NCBI GenBank assembly: GCA_021823905.1
Contig: JAKALX010000028.1
Location: 1 to 16,263, forward strand
Source: Chloroflexota bacterium
GTDB lineage: Bacteria > Chloroflexota > Dehalococcoidia > Tepidiformales > Tepidiformaceae
Reading direction: 5' to 3'
Length of the DNA: 16,263 nt
Shown: piece by piece, positions 9,429-16,263 of the stretch
Position numbering within the stretch: the first letter of the stretch is position 1
Layout: each line of letters starts with the position of its first letter
Position numbers and translations under genes: made by a program
Notes under the pieces: model-generated
What the model was told of the DNA's origin: nothing
Seen by the model: only the letters and a program-made list of their open reading frames with translations
Databases searched by the model: none

Positions 9429-10362
9429 CCTCTTCCTTTCGACGCGGTCGAGCGGCCCTGGGGCCGCCCTGATCACCAAGGGCTTGGCCAAGGTCTCGCA
9501 CGGTGCGGGTCCATTGACCGGCTTTGTCCAGGAGATCCACGACCCGGATCAAAGAAGCCTTGTCGTTCAGGAACGTGGCCGCATGCGCCAGGGGATTCCT
9601 CACGAACTTCTCGATCTGCTCGAGGTCGTCCCCAAACTGGCGAGGGAGGCCATAGCACCTCCTGAGAATCTGGCGCTTGTCACAGAAGTCCGTCAACTCG
9701 AGGAACAGTGAAGGTTCTTCTCGGCGTTGGAGGAGGTGGCGCTTCTTCTCCTCCAGGTTGTCGCGGCGGCCCCGACTGAGAAGGTTGAGCCACGCCGCGT
9801 CATCAGATCCAAATCGGTGCCGAATCGCCGTCGCCATCTCCATTTCGAGATGTGTCACCTGAGCGAAGATGAGCAGCCTCACAGGAAGCTTCGCTAGGTC
9901 GCTGTGGGTGATGATGCCCTCAATTGCGGTGCGCCTGACTACGAGCAAGAACTTGCATTGCAGGAGGCGCCGAATGACCTTTTCCAAAGGGGTCTCGGCG
10001 GAAGCTAGCATGTTCTCATTAAGGGGCGCCATCGCTTCCCTCACCAAGGCATCGTGAGCCCCGCTCTCTCGCTTCAGTATGCCAACTACCTTGCCCCTGT
10101 CTCTGACCGGCAGGAAGTCAAACCCTGCCCACTCAGGTTTGCCAAACACCACCCTCACATCGTCGTTCGCTAGACACGATTCGAAAGGGACAGTCGCCAC
10201 ATGTTGCGCCTGGAGCCCCCGCTCAAGCCCACTCAATGTCTTCGCGAAGATGTCGTCGTGCAGAATGCGGGCAGATTGCGCCGTTCCAGTCGGAAGGATT
10301 CGGCCTCGCCCGCCGCCATCCGGTGCGGCCTTCGTCAAAAAGGGCATCCTGGTTCTTGTCAT
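9409..10362 (-). CDS. CBS-domain protein with C-terminal HEPN-like RNase motif
   Basis: This is a 317-residue protein starting MTRTRMPFLTKAAP. After a ~35-residue tail come two CBS-like units. One spans about 50-98 and ends FLPVRDRGKVVGILKR. The other spans about 106-160, with REAMAPLNENMLAS then CKFLLVVRRTAIEGIITHSDL. The C-terminal part (about 165-285) is all-helical and contains FVRNPLAH (253-260), an R-N-x3-H arrangement (R255, H260) matching the RX4-6H active site of HEPN ribonucleases. CBS pairs bind adenine nucleotides; HEPN domains cut RNA in many toxin and defence proteins. The start is set by ATGA overlap with the DUF262 gene stop (10359-10362); a longer in-frame ATG at 10641 only adds antisense-like sequence. 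The product may be a nucleotide-gated RNase. CBS and HEPN assignments rest on pattern reading alone. Confidence 0.82.
   Translation of the reverse strand: MTRTRMPFLTKAAPDGGGRGRILPTGTAQSARILHDDIFAKTLSGLERGLQAQHVATVPFESCLANDDVRVVFGKPEWAGFDFLPVRDRGKVVGILKRESGAHDALVREAMAPLNENMLASAETPLEKVIRRLLQCKFLLVVRRTAIEGIITHSDLAKLPVRLLIFAQVTHLEMEMATAIRHRFGSDDAAWLNLLSRGRRDNLEEKKRHLLQRREEPSLFLELTDFCDKRQILRRCYGLPRQFGDDLEQIEKFVRNPLAHAATFLNDKASLIRVVDLLDKAGQWTRTVRDLGQALGDQGGPRAARPRRKEEDAQEAH
9434..9437 (-). promoter_or_regulatory. Ribosome binding site fixing the DUF1156 start
   Basis: Minus-strand AGGA within AAAGGAAGAGG lies 5 nt before ATG 9428. It sits inside the last codons of the CBS-HEPN gene and supports the short start over the in-frame ATG at 9491. 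Confidence 0.65.
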
Positions 10363-12071
10363 CTGGAATTCCCGTTGACCGATTCCAGGTCCGCGGCGGC
10401 CGTCGCACCGGTCACCCGCTGGATCTCCTGCCACAGGCGTTCCTGCCGCCAATTGAGGAATGCCTCGTAGTCGTCGCAGAGGAGCGGCGACTCCGGGGCC
10501 GTTGGCAAGCCTTGGGAGCCGAGGATAGCGTCGAATGGGAAGCCGGGCGTGTTGCGGAGTTCCACCAAGTAGGCCGACGGCGCGCGGTCGCTGATCATTT
10601 CGTTGGTGGTGCGGTCGATGAGGGTGCGGTTGAGGACGCAATCTCTTCGTCGAGCTGGCGTGACCCCGATTCGCTCCAGGTAGGCCGCCGGGAAGATGTG
10701 GTGATCATCGATCCCCTCCTCGGCCATCAGCTTGCCGGTGATCACGGCTTGGGTATGGAAATCACGCGCTCCCGTTCCAGTGCCCAGCATCATGCACACG
10801 GCGCCGCGGTAGATCGACCGTTGGCGCGGCGTGATGTCCCGGAGTGCTCTGGGATCGAAGCGGAACGCCCCGACCACCTCGGGCGGTTCCCCCTGGTCGA
10901 GAAGCCAGGGCACCAGCTCGCCAACGTCCTTGGCCGACTTGCTGTTCGGTGCACTCTCGTAGGCCTGACTGAACACCGCGCACCAGAACCACCGCTTCAA
11001 CTTCTCGCGTCGGGCACCCGCCTCGGCCGTCTTCGAGTCTCCGGCTTTCGCCAGGGTGGCGGCCATCGGAGCCAACATGGTCTGATACGGCAGCCACTTT
11101 GGCAACATCACCTTGCAGTCGTCGCGGAGGATCTCGAGGCCAGTCGCGAGTCCTTGCGCCGCCCGTTCCCACCAGGTCCGTATGTCGTCGGCTGTGAGGT
11201 TCAGGACGTCGCCCCGCTTGCATGAGGGCGCCGGACGGCAGGCGAGTGAAATGGCTTGCAGGACGTAGTACGGATCGACCTCGAACGCTTCGATCGCCGG
11301 ATGCGCGGCCCGTGCGCTGTCCCACAGGGTGCGCAGCCTGATGTTCTCTGGCCAGAAGCGAGCGGTGAGCAACTCGAATACGCTGAGCTTCACCCCGGTG
11401 CGATTGAGCGTCTCGAAGATGGTGCAGAGAGCATCCGCCTCAGTGCTGTCGGAGAGCGTGACAACAGGAAAGTGGTAGTCGTCGATGGATTGGATCCACC
11501 GTTCCTCTACGGCAACCAGAGCGTCCTCGAGCGCAATGCGTTCCTGATCCGAGAGCTGGCGGGCGACCTTGCGACTCCAGTTGCCGAAGCCACCGGCGCC
11601 GCCCTTGAGGACCGAGAGCGGCAACAACAGCTCCCGGGCCTGATGGGCAAAATCCTCGCGGGCCTTGGCCCACTTCGTAGCGGCGCGGACATGGAGGATG
11701 GCCTCCTCGAAGTCGGCGCCGTCAATCAACTTCCGCACATCTAGGTAGTACCGATGTTCGCCGACCCCGTAGAACGCCTGGTAGAGGGAGGTCAGTCGCT
11801 GCTGGCCATCGAGGACAAGAAACGTATGCTTGTGGTCACCTAGCGCCGGAGCGCCCTCGAACTCGCGCGCGGCAAAGAGACGCTTCGCATCCCGAACACG
11901 CAAGATGCTGCCGGCCGGATAGTTGTTCGCGATCGAGACAATCAACTCCTGCGTCGCGCCCGGCTCCCACACGAAGTCCCGCTGGAAGTCCGGCAGGACC
12001 GCCGTGCAGTTGTGAACCTCCGCCAGGAGGTCCTTGAGGGCCCGAGGATTGGTGTCTTCAAAAAGGCTCAT
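10359..12071 (-). CDS. DUF262/HNH nuclease, GmrSD/SspE/BrxU-like
   Basis: This 570-residue protein starts MSLFEDTNPRALKDLLAE. The DUF262 half has PDFQRDFVWEP (27-37) and the hallmark LVLDGQQRLTSLY (85-97), the NTP-handling DGQQR motif. FETLNRTGVKLS (219-230) is also typical. The C-terminal HNH region (DUF1524-like) shows DDHHIFPAAYL (455-465) and NRTLIDRTTN (481-490). Single-chain DUF262-HNH enzymes include GmrSD and BrxU (type IV restriction of modified DNA) and SspE (nicks phage DNA, stimulated by host phosphorothioation). The start at 12071 has a perfect-looking AGGAG 6 nt upstream, whereas an in-frame ATG at 12179 has none and would begin in sacsin-gene trailer sequence. The 3' end overlaps the CBS-HEPN gene by ATGA. 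It is likely the DNA-cutting effector of the cluster. Confidence 0.92.
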   Translation of the reverse strand: MSLFEDTNPRALKDLLAEVHNCTAVLPDFQRDFVWEPGATQELIVSIANNYPAGSILRVRDAKRLFAAREFEGAPALGDHKHTFLVLDGQQRLTSLYQAFYGVGEHRYYLDVRKLIDGADFEEAILHVRAATKWAKAREDFAHQARELLLPLSVLKGGAGGFGNWSRKVARQLSDQERIALEDALVAVEERWIQSIDDYHFPVVTLSDSTEADALCTIFETLNRTGVKLSVFELLTARFWPENIRLRTLWDSARAAHPAIEAFEVDPYYVLQAISLACRPAPSCKRGDVLNLTADDIRTWWERAAQGLATGLEILRDDCKVMLPKWLPYQTMLAPMAATLAKAGDSKTAEAGARREKLKRWFWCAVFSQAYESAPNSKSAKDVGELVPWLLDQGEPPEVVGAFRFDPRALRDITPRQRSIYRGAVCMMLGTGTGARDFHTQAVITGKLMAEEGIDDHHIFPAAYLERIGVTPARRRDCVLNRTLIDRTTNEMISDRAPSAYLVELRNTPGFPFDAILGSQGLPTAPESPLLCDDYEAFLNWRQERLWQEIQRVTGATAAADLESVNGNSR

Positions 12072-12077
12072 GTGTTG

Positions 12078-12082
12078 CTCCT
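12078..12082 (-). promoter_or_regulatory. Ribosome binding site fixing the DUF262 gene start
   Basis: Minus-strand AGGAG followed by the 6-nt spacer CAACAC and ATG at 12071-12069. It decides for this start against the in-frame ATG at 12179, which lacks a comparable site. Confidence 0.75.
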
Positions 12083-12132
12083 GTACTGGGGGACGAACTT
12101 GGAAGACCTTGGCCGGGAATCGAATCGATGTC

Positions 12133-12160
12133 GTTGACCGGAACGTTCGTTCCGACCAAC
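12133..12160 (-). promoter_or_regulatory. 28-bp inverted repeat, probable operator
   Basis: On the plus strand the half-sites are GTTGACCGGAACG (12133-12145) and CGTTCCGACCAAC (12148-12160) around a TT centre. They match at 11 of 13 positions, with a perfect 16-bp core at 12139-12154. It lies in the 114-bp gap between the sacsin-like gene stop (12186) and the DUF262 gene ATG (12071). No T-run follows on the transcribed strand, so a rho-independent terminator is unlikely. The size and two-fold symmetry suit a dimeric repressor site controlling the DUF262-CBS-DUF1156-AAA unit. A transcript hairpin is the alternative. Confidence 0.5.
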
Positions 12161-12185
12161 ATCCTCTGGGCGCCCCCATGCTGAC

Positions 12186-15100
12186 TCATTTGTGAACCAG
12201 CCGATAGGTTGCCGGGTAAAGCGTCAGGCTCTTTGCATCGACCATTTCCTGGAGCCTGCGGCCTGAAACCTCGATCGGTTCACCGTTCCGGGCCGAAAGC
12301 ACCAGGGAGTGGGTGCCTGGGAAGTCCGTGCAGAGCTTCCACACCTCGGCGGGGAGTTCGAGCGGCTCGCTCTCGAGGCAGTGGTCCTTGACCCAGTAGC
12401 GACCGATGACATCGCCCGCTGCGGAGCAGCGCTCCCATGGGAACGTACTGCCCACGACCTTGCCGATCCAGCTGCCATCAGGGTGACGGAACCGATCCGA
12501 GCCGTTCGGTGAATAGCCAACAACGCGAGCAAAGCGCTCGATCAGGCTCGGGCCCGTGATCCTGGGCGGGCGGTGTCCCGGCTGCGTAACGATCGGCGTT
12601 GCCGGATCCTCGGGCTCTCCTTCGGCATCTCCCGCAAGGCCCTCCGTACGGTCAGGGAGAGGTGAGGATGGGCGGTCCTCCTCGATCGCGACAGGTGGGG
12701 CCTCGGGCCCAGACTCGGAAAGACCGGGAGATGCTGTGTTGGGCAACTCCATTGGTACCTCGCTGGCGGGTATGCGTGCCGTCCGGCTCTTCTCCACCGT
12801 GTCGAGGCGAAAATTCTCCTCCAAGTACTCGAGGACGAAATCGGGTGAGTGTTCGTAGCAGAACATCACGGCATCAAGAACCTCAGGGCGGTCGAAGCAC
12901 CGACCGAGCTCAGCGGCGACTGCTTTGCCAACTCGCGCCGACGAGCAGTCCGCCACCCAAAGGTCAGTGCCAACCCACAACACTTTCGCACTCCGCGCGA
13001 TGCCTGCCGGCTCACCGTCCAAGTACGGTACGGTTGCGAGGTCAGACGCGACGACCCAGGAGGTCTCGGCCAGTCGAGCCGCCAGGGCGCGAACGCGCCC
13101 GGTTTCTGCCTCATCGTCAAGGATCACGCGCTGCAAGTGTTGGCCCAGCGTGGCAAGCCACGGCTTGCTCTCAGGTTCCCGCGCATCGCCTGGCTTTCCT
13201 TGAAGCCGATCCTCCAACCGTTGCGCGAGGGGAACGAGCTCTGTAAAGGGGTGGCGCTGGATGACCTCAACAGGCAGCTTCTGGAGATCCGCAGTCCGCC
13301 GCTTAACCCCTTGAAACAGGTGTTTCCACGGGATGAGAGACTGCATGGCGAGCGAATACTCCAGGCTCGCGACGGGAACCCACTCGCCTTCGAGGTTCAG
13401 CCAGTGGCCGCACGCCGCCCAAACCCGCTCCGGGTAGCGCGCCAACAGGGCGCGTGCCCGCCGCAGCTCGTCAGAAGAAAGCGCAGCACCCGACGTAAGC
13501 GCCCCAAGCCAGTCAATAGCCCGATCGGCCGTGGGTCGGTCTGCAACGCCGACTTTTGTCCACAGCGTCAGGTGCGCCGCAGCCGGGTGCACGAGCGCCG
13601 CGCCCGGCGCATCGTCGTCGTCGGCATGCAGAAAGACCTCGTTGGCCCTTACCCAGTCTAGGCTGGACGAGAGGATGATCCTCTCTTCAAGGAATTCCTT
13701 CCGGACCTGCCCCACCTGCTCGGTCGTGCCCTGGCTGATCAGTTGATCCAGGCGGCCGTACCACTTCATCACCTCGTCGACGGGTGCGCCTGGGGCCTTC
13801 GAGAGCGCATTGAGTCTGAGAAGAAGCTGTTCGGGGCCAGTGGGGGTGTCTCTTACACCAAGGGCGATAAGGAGCGCGCGGTTTGTTTCAGTGTCGTTTT
13901 CGCCCCGAACAAACGGTTCGACGTCAAGGAGTGCTTCGGTTGCCGGGCCCCGCCGCAGGAGTTCGATAGGCTCGTGGCACCGGCCCCATGTATCCTCGAG
14001 ACAGGGCAGATGCCCAAGTTTTTGCAGCCAAGTGGGCATTAAGGGCTCTGCCGTAATGGGACGCCACCGATTCGTAGTGGCTACATGATACGCACGGGCG
14101 GTCATCGCGCCGGACCAGAATTCCTTCCCTTCGCGAAGGATACGCCCCACCAGGTGCGCCCAGAACCCGGGTTGTTCGGCCGCCAGGGCGTGCCAGTGTT
14201 GCCAGAAGGAGTCTCGGAAGTCCCAGTCCACAAGAACAAAGCTTTGTGTCGAATAGGGGAATTCGAGATCGCCTTGAAGGCCATGTTCCTCCACCGCCGC
14301 GCGGATCGCTGCCTTCCCGCAGCATTGAGTCTCGCGTTGCTCAAGCGGCGGAAACGTGAGTATGCGGCTCCGGCCCGACTGAACCCACCTGATCCACTCC
14401 TCGCGCGAGCAGGAATGAAACGACCCCCAGTACGCCTCGTCGAGCGTGTGGGCTGCGTACCAATCGGCCGGGACCCACGCTTCCAAGTGGCAGCCTTCAT
14501 CGGCAAGAATGACTGCACTTGCTGGGGTCCGAATCCTGTTGCGAGTCACGAACTGGAAGTTCTCGGTCACCTGGGCGTTGAGCTTCGCTGCGATCTGAGC
14601 AAGTTGAACGCACTGACTCACGGCCCAGCTTTGCTGGCCGTAGAACTTGCCAGCTACCCGCTCAAGAACCCGGCTTGCGTCTCCAGGCTCCTGAAGGCCT
14701 AGGTTCTCGAGGATCTTGTAAGCGACCCCCACCTGCTCGCCGAGGTTCGAGGCGTTGTCCTCCTCGGCCGCCCGTCGTTGCTCCGCCAGGAAGCGCAACC
14801 AGTTTTGGTTCAACACCAATAGATGGGTGGCGAGAAAGGCCCAGTCCTCGTCGGACTGAAGGAGCTTCTTCTCGCCTAAACGGACCACGTCCTTCGCGCA
14901 GTACAAGACTTCCTGTCCCTGGACCGGAAGGATGCTGAGGTCTGTGTAATTGGCCCGGTAGTAGTAGGCCGTCATTTCGGTGGCCACGTATGACCAGAGC
15001 GTCAGGAGCTGGCGCCAACTGTGCGGCTTTGGCAGCCGGCGCCACCGCAAGGAATCCAGTACCGATGCCTTCGGGAGTTCCTCGACGCAGCCCCATTTGA

Positions 15101-16263
15101 CCAATATCTTCCGGGCAGCAAGGGCGACGTCCGACGCCAGTACTGGCATCTCCTTCGTCAGGTAGCTCTCGACCTGGCTCGCAGACCACACCCGCAGAAC
15201 CTCCGGGGGTACCGCGATGCAGCCCTTCGGCCCAACTAGGTTCCCCGCTGCAGTCAGCAGGAAGTTCTCCTTCTCTAGCAGCGACCTGGCCGCCACCCCA
15301 ACGAGGGTGGCGCATTCGCCTCCAAGCGATGCGTCGTTGCCGTCCACGCCCGGCAGCAGTTGATAGGCTCGTGCCCGTTCCTCCAATGGCCCTTTGGAGC
15401 GCAGCCAGGCGAGGGTCGTCTTCGCCGCAAGGTGGCCGATCCGCTCAAGCAGCCAGCGGTTTGTGGGCGACGTCGAAGGGTCCTTGATTTTGAGGCGGGC
15501 TGGGTCTTGCAGAAACGGCGCGTTGCAGGCAAAGGGGAGCTTGGTCGTGACTTCGGTGGGGAGGATCACAAACAAGCGACCGGCAAGCCCCAAGACGATT
15601 TCGACCCGGCATGGCGGGAAACCTACTTGATCGTCAGCCTTGACCTGCCGGGTGGCACGGATCTCCTCGGCCGCTTCCTCAGGAAAGTCCTCCGGGTCAG
15701 AGCGGATCAGGAGGAAGCCCTGATCCTCGGCCGGAGCTAGGGCGAACCACTCCGAGTTGCGGACGGGGCCCACCCCCTTTGAGACCCACCGAAGTTCGCG
15801 GTCATTGATTCGAAGGCTACGAATGCTCGGGAAGAAGAGGAGTGAAGCCGGGCTCTTGAACCAATCTTCCAGGTTGCTCGTAAGGTCAGCCCAGACCTGC
15901 GCATCGGGTAGCGACACGCGGATCTCCGTGCGGCCTGGCGCGGCGTGGTTCTCGTCGCACCACACGGGCTCCGTAAAGCGCTGTCTGTGAAACGCAGTCG
16001 AGAGGGTTGGCGTCACCAGGCGAACCGTGCTGCCCAAGCTGAACGTGCTCTTGAAGCCTATACCTCGGAAGCCGATCGTGTGCAGGCTCCGCTTGTTCGA
16101 GTACCCGAACCGGCATAGGGATCGGAAGTGTTCCTCGGTGAAGTCCGCCCCATTGTGGGAGAAGACAAACTCCCCTTCGCTCAAAGTCACAGCCGCCTGC
16201 GTCGCGCCGGCGTCGTCGGCATTCTGCAGTAGCTCAGAAACGACGTGGCGTGGACTCTGGACT
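12186..16263 (-). CDS. Giant sacsin/Hsp90-type (GHKL) ATPase protein (5' end cut off by right edge)
   Basis: The frame is open from base 16262 to the TGA at 12186 (1358 visible residues), so the start lies beyond the window. A GTG at 16190 could be mistaken for the start, but the residues before it carry the GHKL N-box SELLQNADDAGAT (visible residues 9-21). Next come SHNGADFT (35-42) and the ATP-lid motif IGFRGIGFKSTF (63-74). Together these make a sacsin-type ATP-binding domain. The ~1150-residue middle is helical and unassigned. A ~70-residue P/E/S-rich linker then leads to a compact C-terminal domain of about 125 residues (from PRITGPSLIERF to the end) that I do not recognise. Some bacterial homologues end in a DUF3883 (NO VEIN) domain, but its motifs are not evident here. 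Such proteins occur in defence islands; the mechanism is unknown. Confidence 0.87.
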   Translation of the reverse strand, partial: VQSPRHVVSELLQNADDAGATQAAVTLSEGEFVFSHNGADFTEEHFRSLCRFGYSNKRSLHTIGFRGIGFKSTFSLGSTVRLVTPTLSTAFHRQRFTEPVWCDENHAAPGRTEIRVSLPDAQVWADLTSNLEDWFKSPASLLFFPSIRSLRINDRELRWVSKGVGPVRNSEWFALAPAEDQGFLLIRSDPEDFPEEAAEEIRATRQVKADDQVGFPPCRVEIVLGLAGRLFVILPTEVTTKLPFACNAPFLQDPARLKIKDPSTSPTNRWLLERIGHLAAKTTLAWLRSKGPLEERARAYQLLPGVDGNDASLGGECATLVGVAARSLLEKENFLLTAAGNLVGPKGCIAVPPEVLRVWSASQVESYLTKEMPVLASDVALAARKILVKWGCVEELPKASVLDSLRWRRLPKPHSWRQLLTLWSYVATEMTAYYYRANYTDLSILPVQGQEVLYCAKDVVRLGEKKLLQSDEDWAFLATHLLVLNQNWLRFLAEQRRAAEEDNASNLGEQVGVAYKILENLGLQEPGDASRVLERVAGKFYGQQSWAVSQCVQLAQIAAKLNAQVTENFQFVTRNRIRTPASAVILADEGCHLEAWVPADWYAAHTLDEAYWGSFHSCSREEWIRWVQSGRSRILTFPPLEQRETQCCGKAAIRAAVEEHGLQGDLEFPYSTQSFVLVDWDFRDSFWQHWHALAAEQPGFWAHLVGRILREGKEFWSGAMTARAYHVATTNRWRPITAEPLMPTWLQKLGHLPCLEDTWGRCHEPIELLRRGPATEALLDVEPFVRGENDTETNRALLIALGVRDTPTGPEQLLLRLNALSKAPGAPVDEVMKWYGRLDQLISQGTTEQVGQVRKEFLEERIILSSSLDWVRANEVFLHADDDDAPGAALVHPAAAHLTLWTKVGVADRPTADRAIDWLGALTSGAALSSDELRRARALLARYPERVWAACGHWLNLEGEWVPVASLEYSLAMQSLIPWKHLFQGVKRRTADLQKLPVEVIQRHPFTELVPLAQRLEDRLQGKPGDAREPESKPWLATLGQHLQRVILDDEAETGRVRALAARLAETSWVVASDLATVPYLDGEPAGIARSAKVLWVGTDLWVADCSSARVGKAVAAELGRCFDRPEVLDAVMFCYEHSPDFVLEYLEENFRLDTVEKSRTARIPASEVPMELPNTASPGLSESGPEAPPVAIEEDRPSSPLPDRTEGLAGDAEGEPEDPATPIVTQPGHRPPRITGPSLIERFARVVGYSPNGSDRFRHPDGSWIGKVVGSTFPWERCSAAGDVIGRYWVKDHCLESEPLELPAEVWKLCTDFPGTHSLVLSARNGEPIEVSGRRLQEMVDAKSLTLYPATYRLVHK

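Noticed and set aside
10363..10641. N-terminal extension of the CBS-HEPN protein
   Set aside because: The extra 93 residues are an alternate-frame reading of the DUF262 gene 3' end, rich in R, P and H. The ATGA start at 10362 is much better supported.
12133..12160. Dyad as a rho-independent terminator of the sacsin-like gene
   Set aside because: No run of T follows the stem on the transcribed strand.
12072..12179. 36-residue extension of the DUF262 protein
   Set aside because: No ribosome binding site; the extension would cover the dyad and ribosome binding site. Family homology starts at MSLFEDTN.
16188..16190. GTG 16190 as the start of the sacsin-like gene
   Set aside because: The frame stays open upstream to the edge and encodes the conserved GHKL N-box, so the real start lies outside the window.

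Overview
This window is a dense, single-direction accessory block from a GC-rich bacterium. Hand counts of sampled lines run from about 53% to 73% GC. The phylum cannot be read from the sequence. No rRNA, tRNA, CRISPR array, transposase or housekeeping gene was seen. Everything supportable is coded on the minus strand and read from the right edge to the left edge. The very long plus-strand frames are antisense shadows of these genes. The gene set is typical of an anti-phage defence island.

In transcription order the layout is as follows. (1) A very large sacsin/Hsp90-type (GHKL) ATPase protein occupies 16262-12186, and its 5' end lies beyond the right edge. (2) A 114-bp gap carries a 28-bp inverted repeat. 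(3) A DUF262/HNH nuclease of the GmrSD/SspE/BrxU type lies at 12071-10359. (4) A CBS-domain protein with a C-terminal HEPN-like RNase motif lies at 10362-9409. (5) A DUF1156 DNA methyltransferase lies at 9428-6348. (6) An SMC-like AAA ATPase lies at 6344-5169, and (7) a DUF4276 Toprim-like partner lies at 5172-4600. (8) A previously hidden small ORF of 53 codons lies at 4562-4401. (9) A 23-codon leader ORF (4162-4091) leads straight into a Ser/Thr kinase-TPR-FHA protein (4088-2346). (10) A DUF499 (PglY/BrxC-like) ATPase begins at 2169 and runs off the left edge.

Two tight transcription/translation units are visible. Genes 3-7 are linked by ATGA overlaps (10359-10362 and 5169-5172), a 20-nt overlap (9409-9428) and a 3-nt gap (6345-6347). 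The kinase and DUF499 genes each follow a longer leader and probably have their own promoters. The best candidate is a perfect TTGACA -35 box at 2316-2321.

DUF499 and DUF1156 proteins are known partners in anti-phage loci, and DUF499 ATPases together with a kinase and a methylase recall the Pgl/BREX type 2 set. The most plausible reading is a modification-based defence core (DUF1156 methyltransferase plus DUF499 ATPase, with a kinase as a PglW-like regulator). A DUF262/HNH nuclease, a possible CBS-gated HEPN RNase, an AAA/Toprim pair and a giant GHKL ATPase are built into or beside it. No PglZ, PLD-helicase or HerA helicase is in view, and such a gene would be expected past the left edge. The assembly as a whole, and especially the CBS-HEPN protein wedged by overlaps between nuclease and methylase, is the best candidate for something undescribed.
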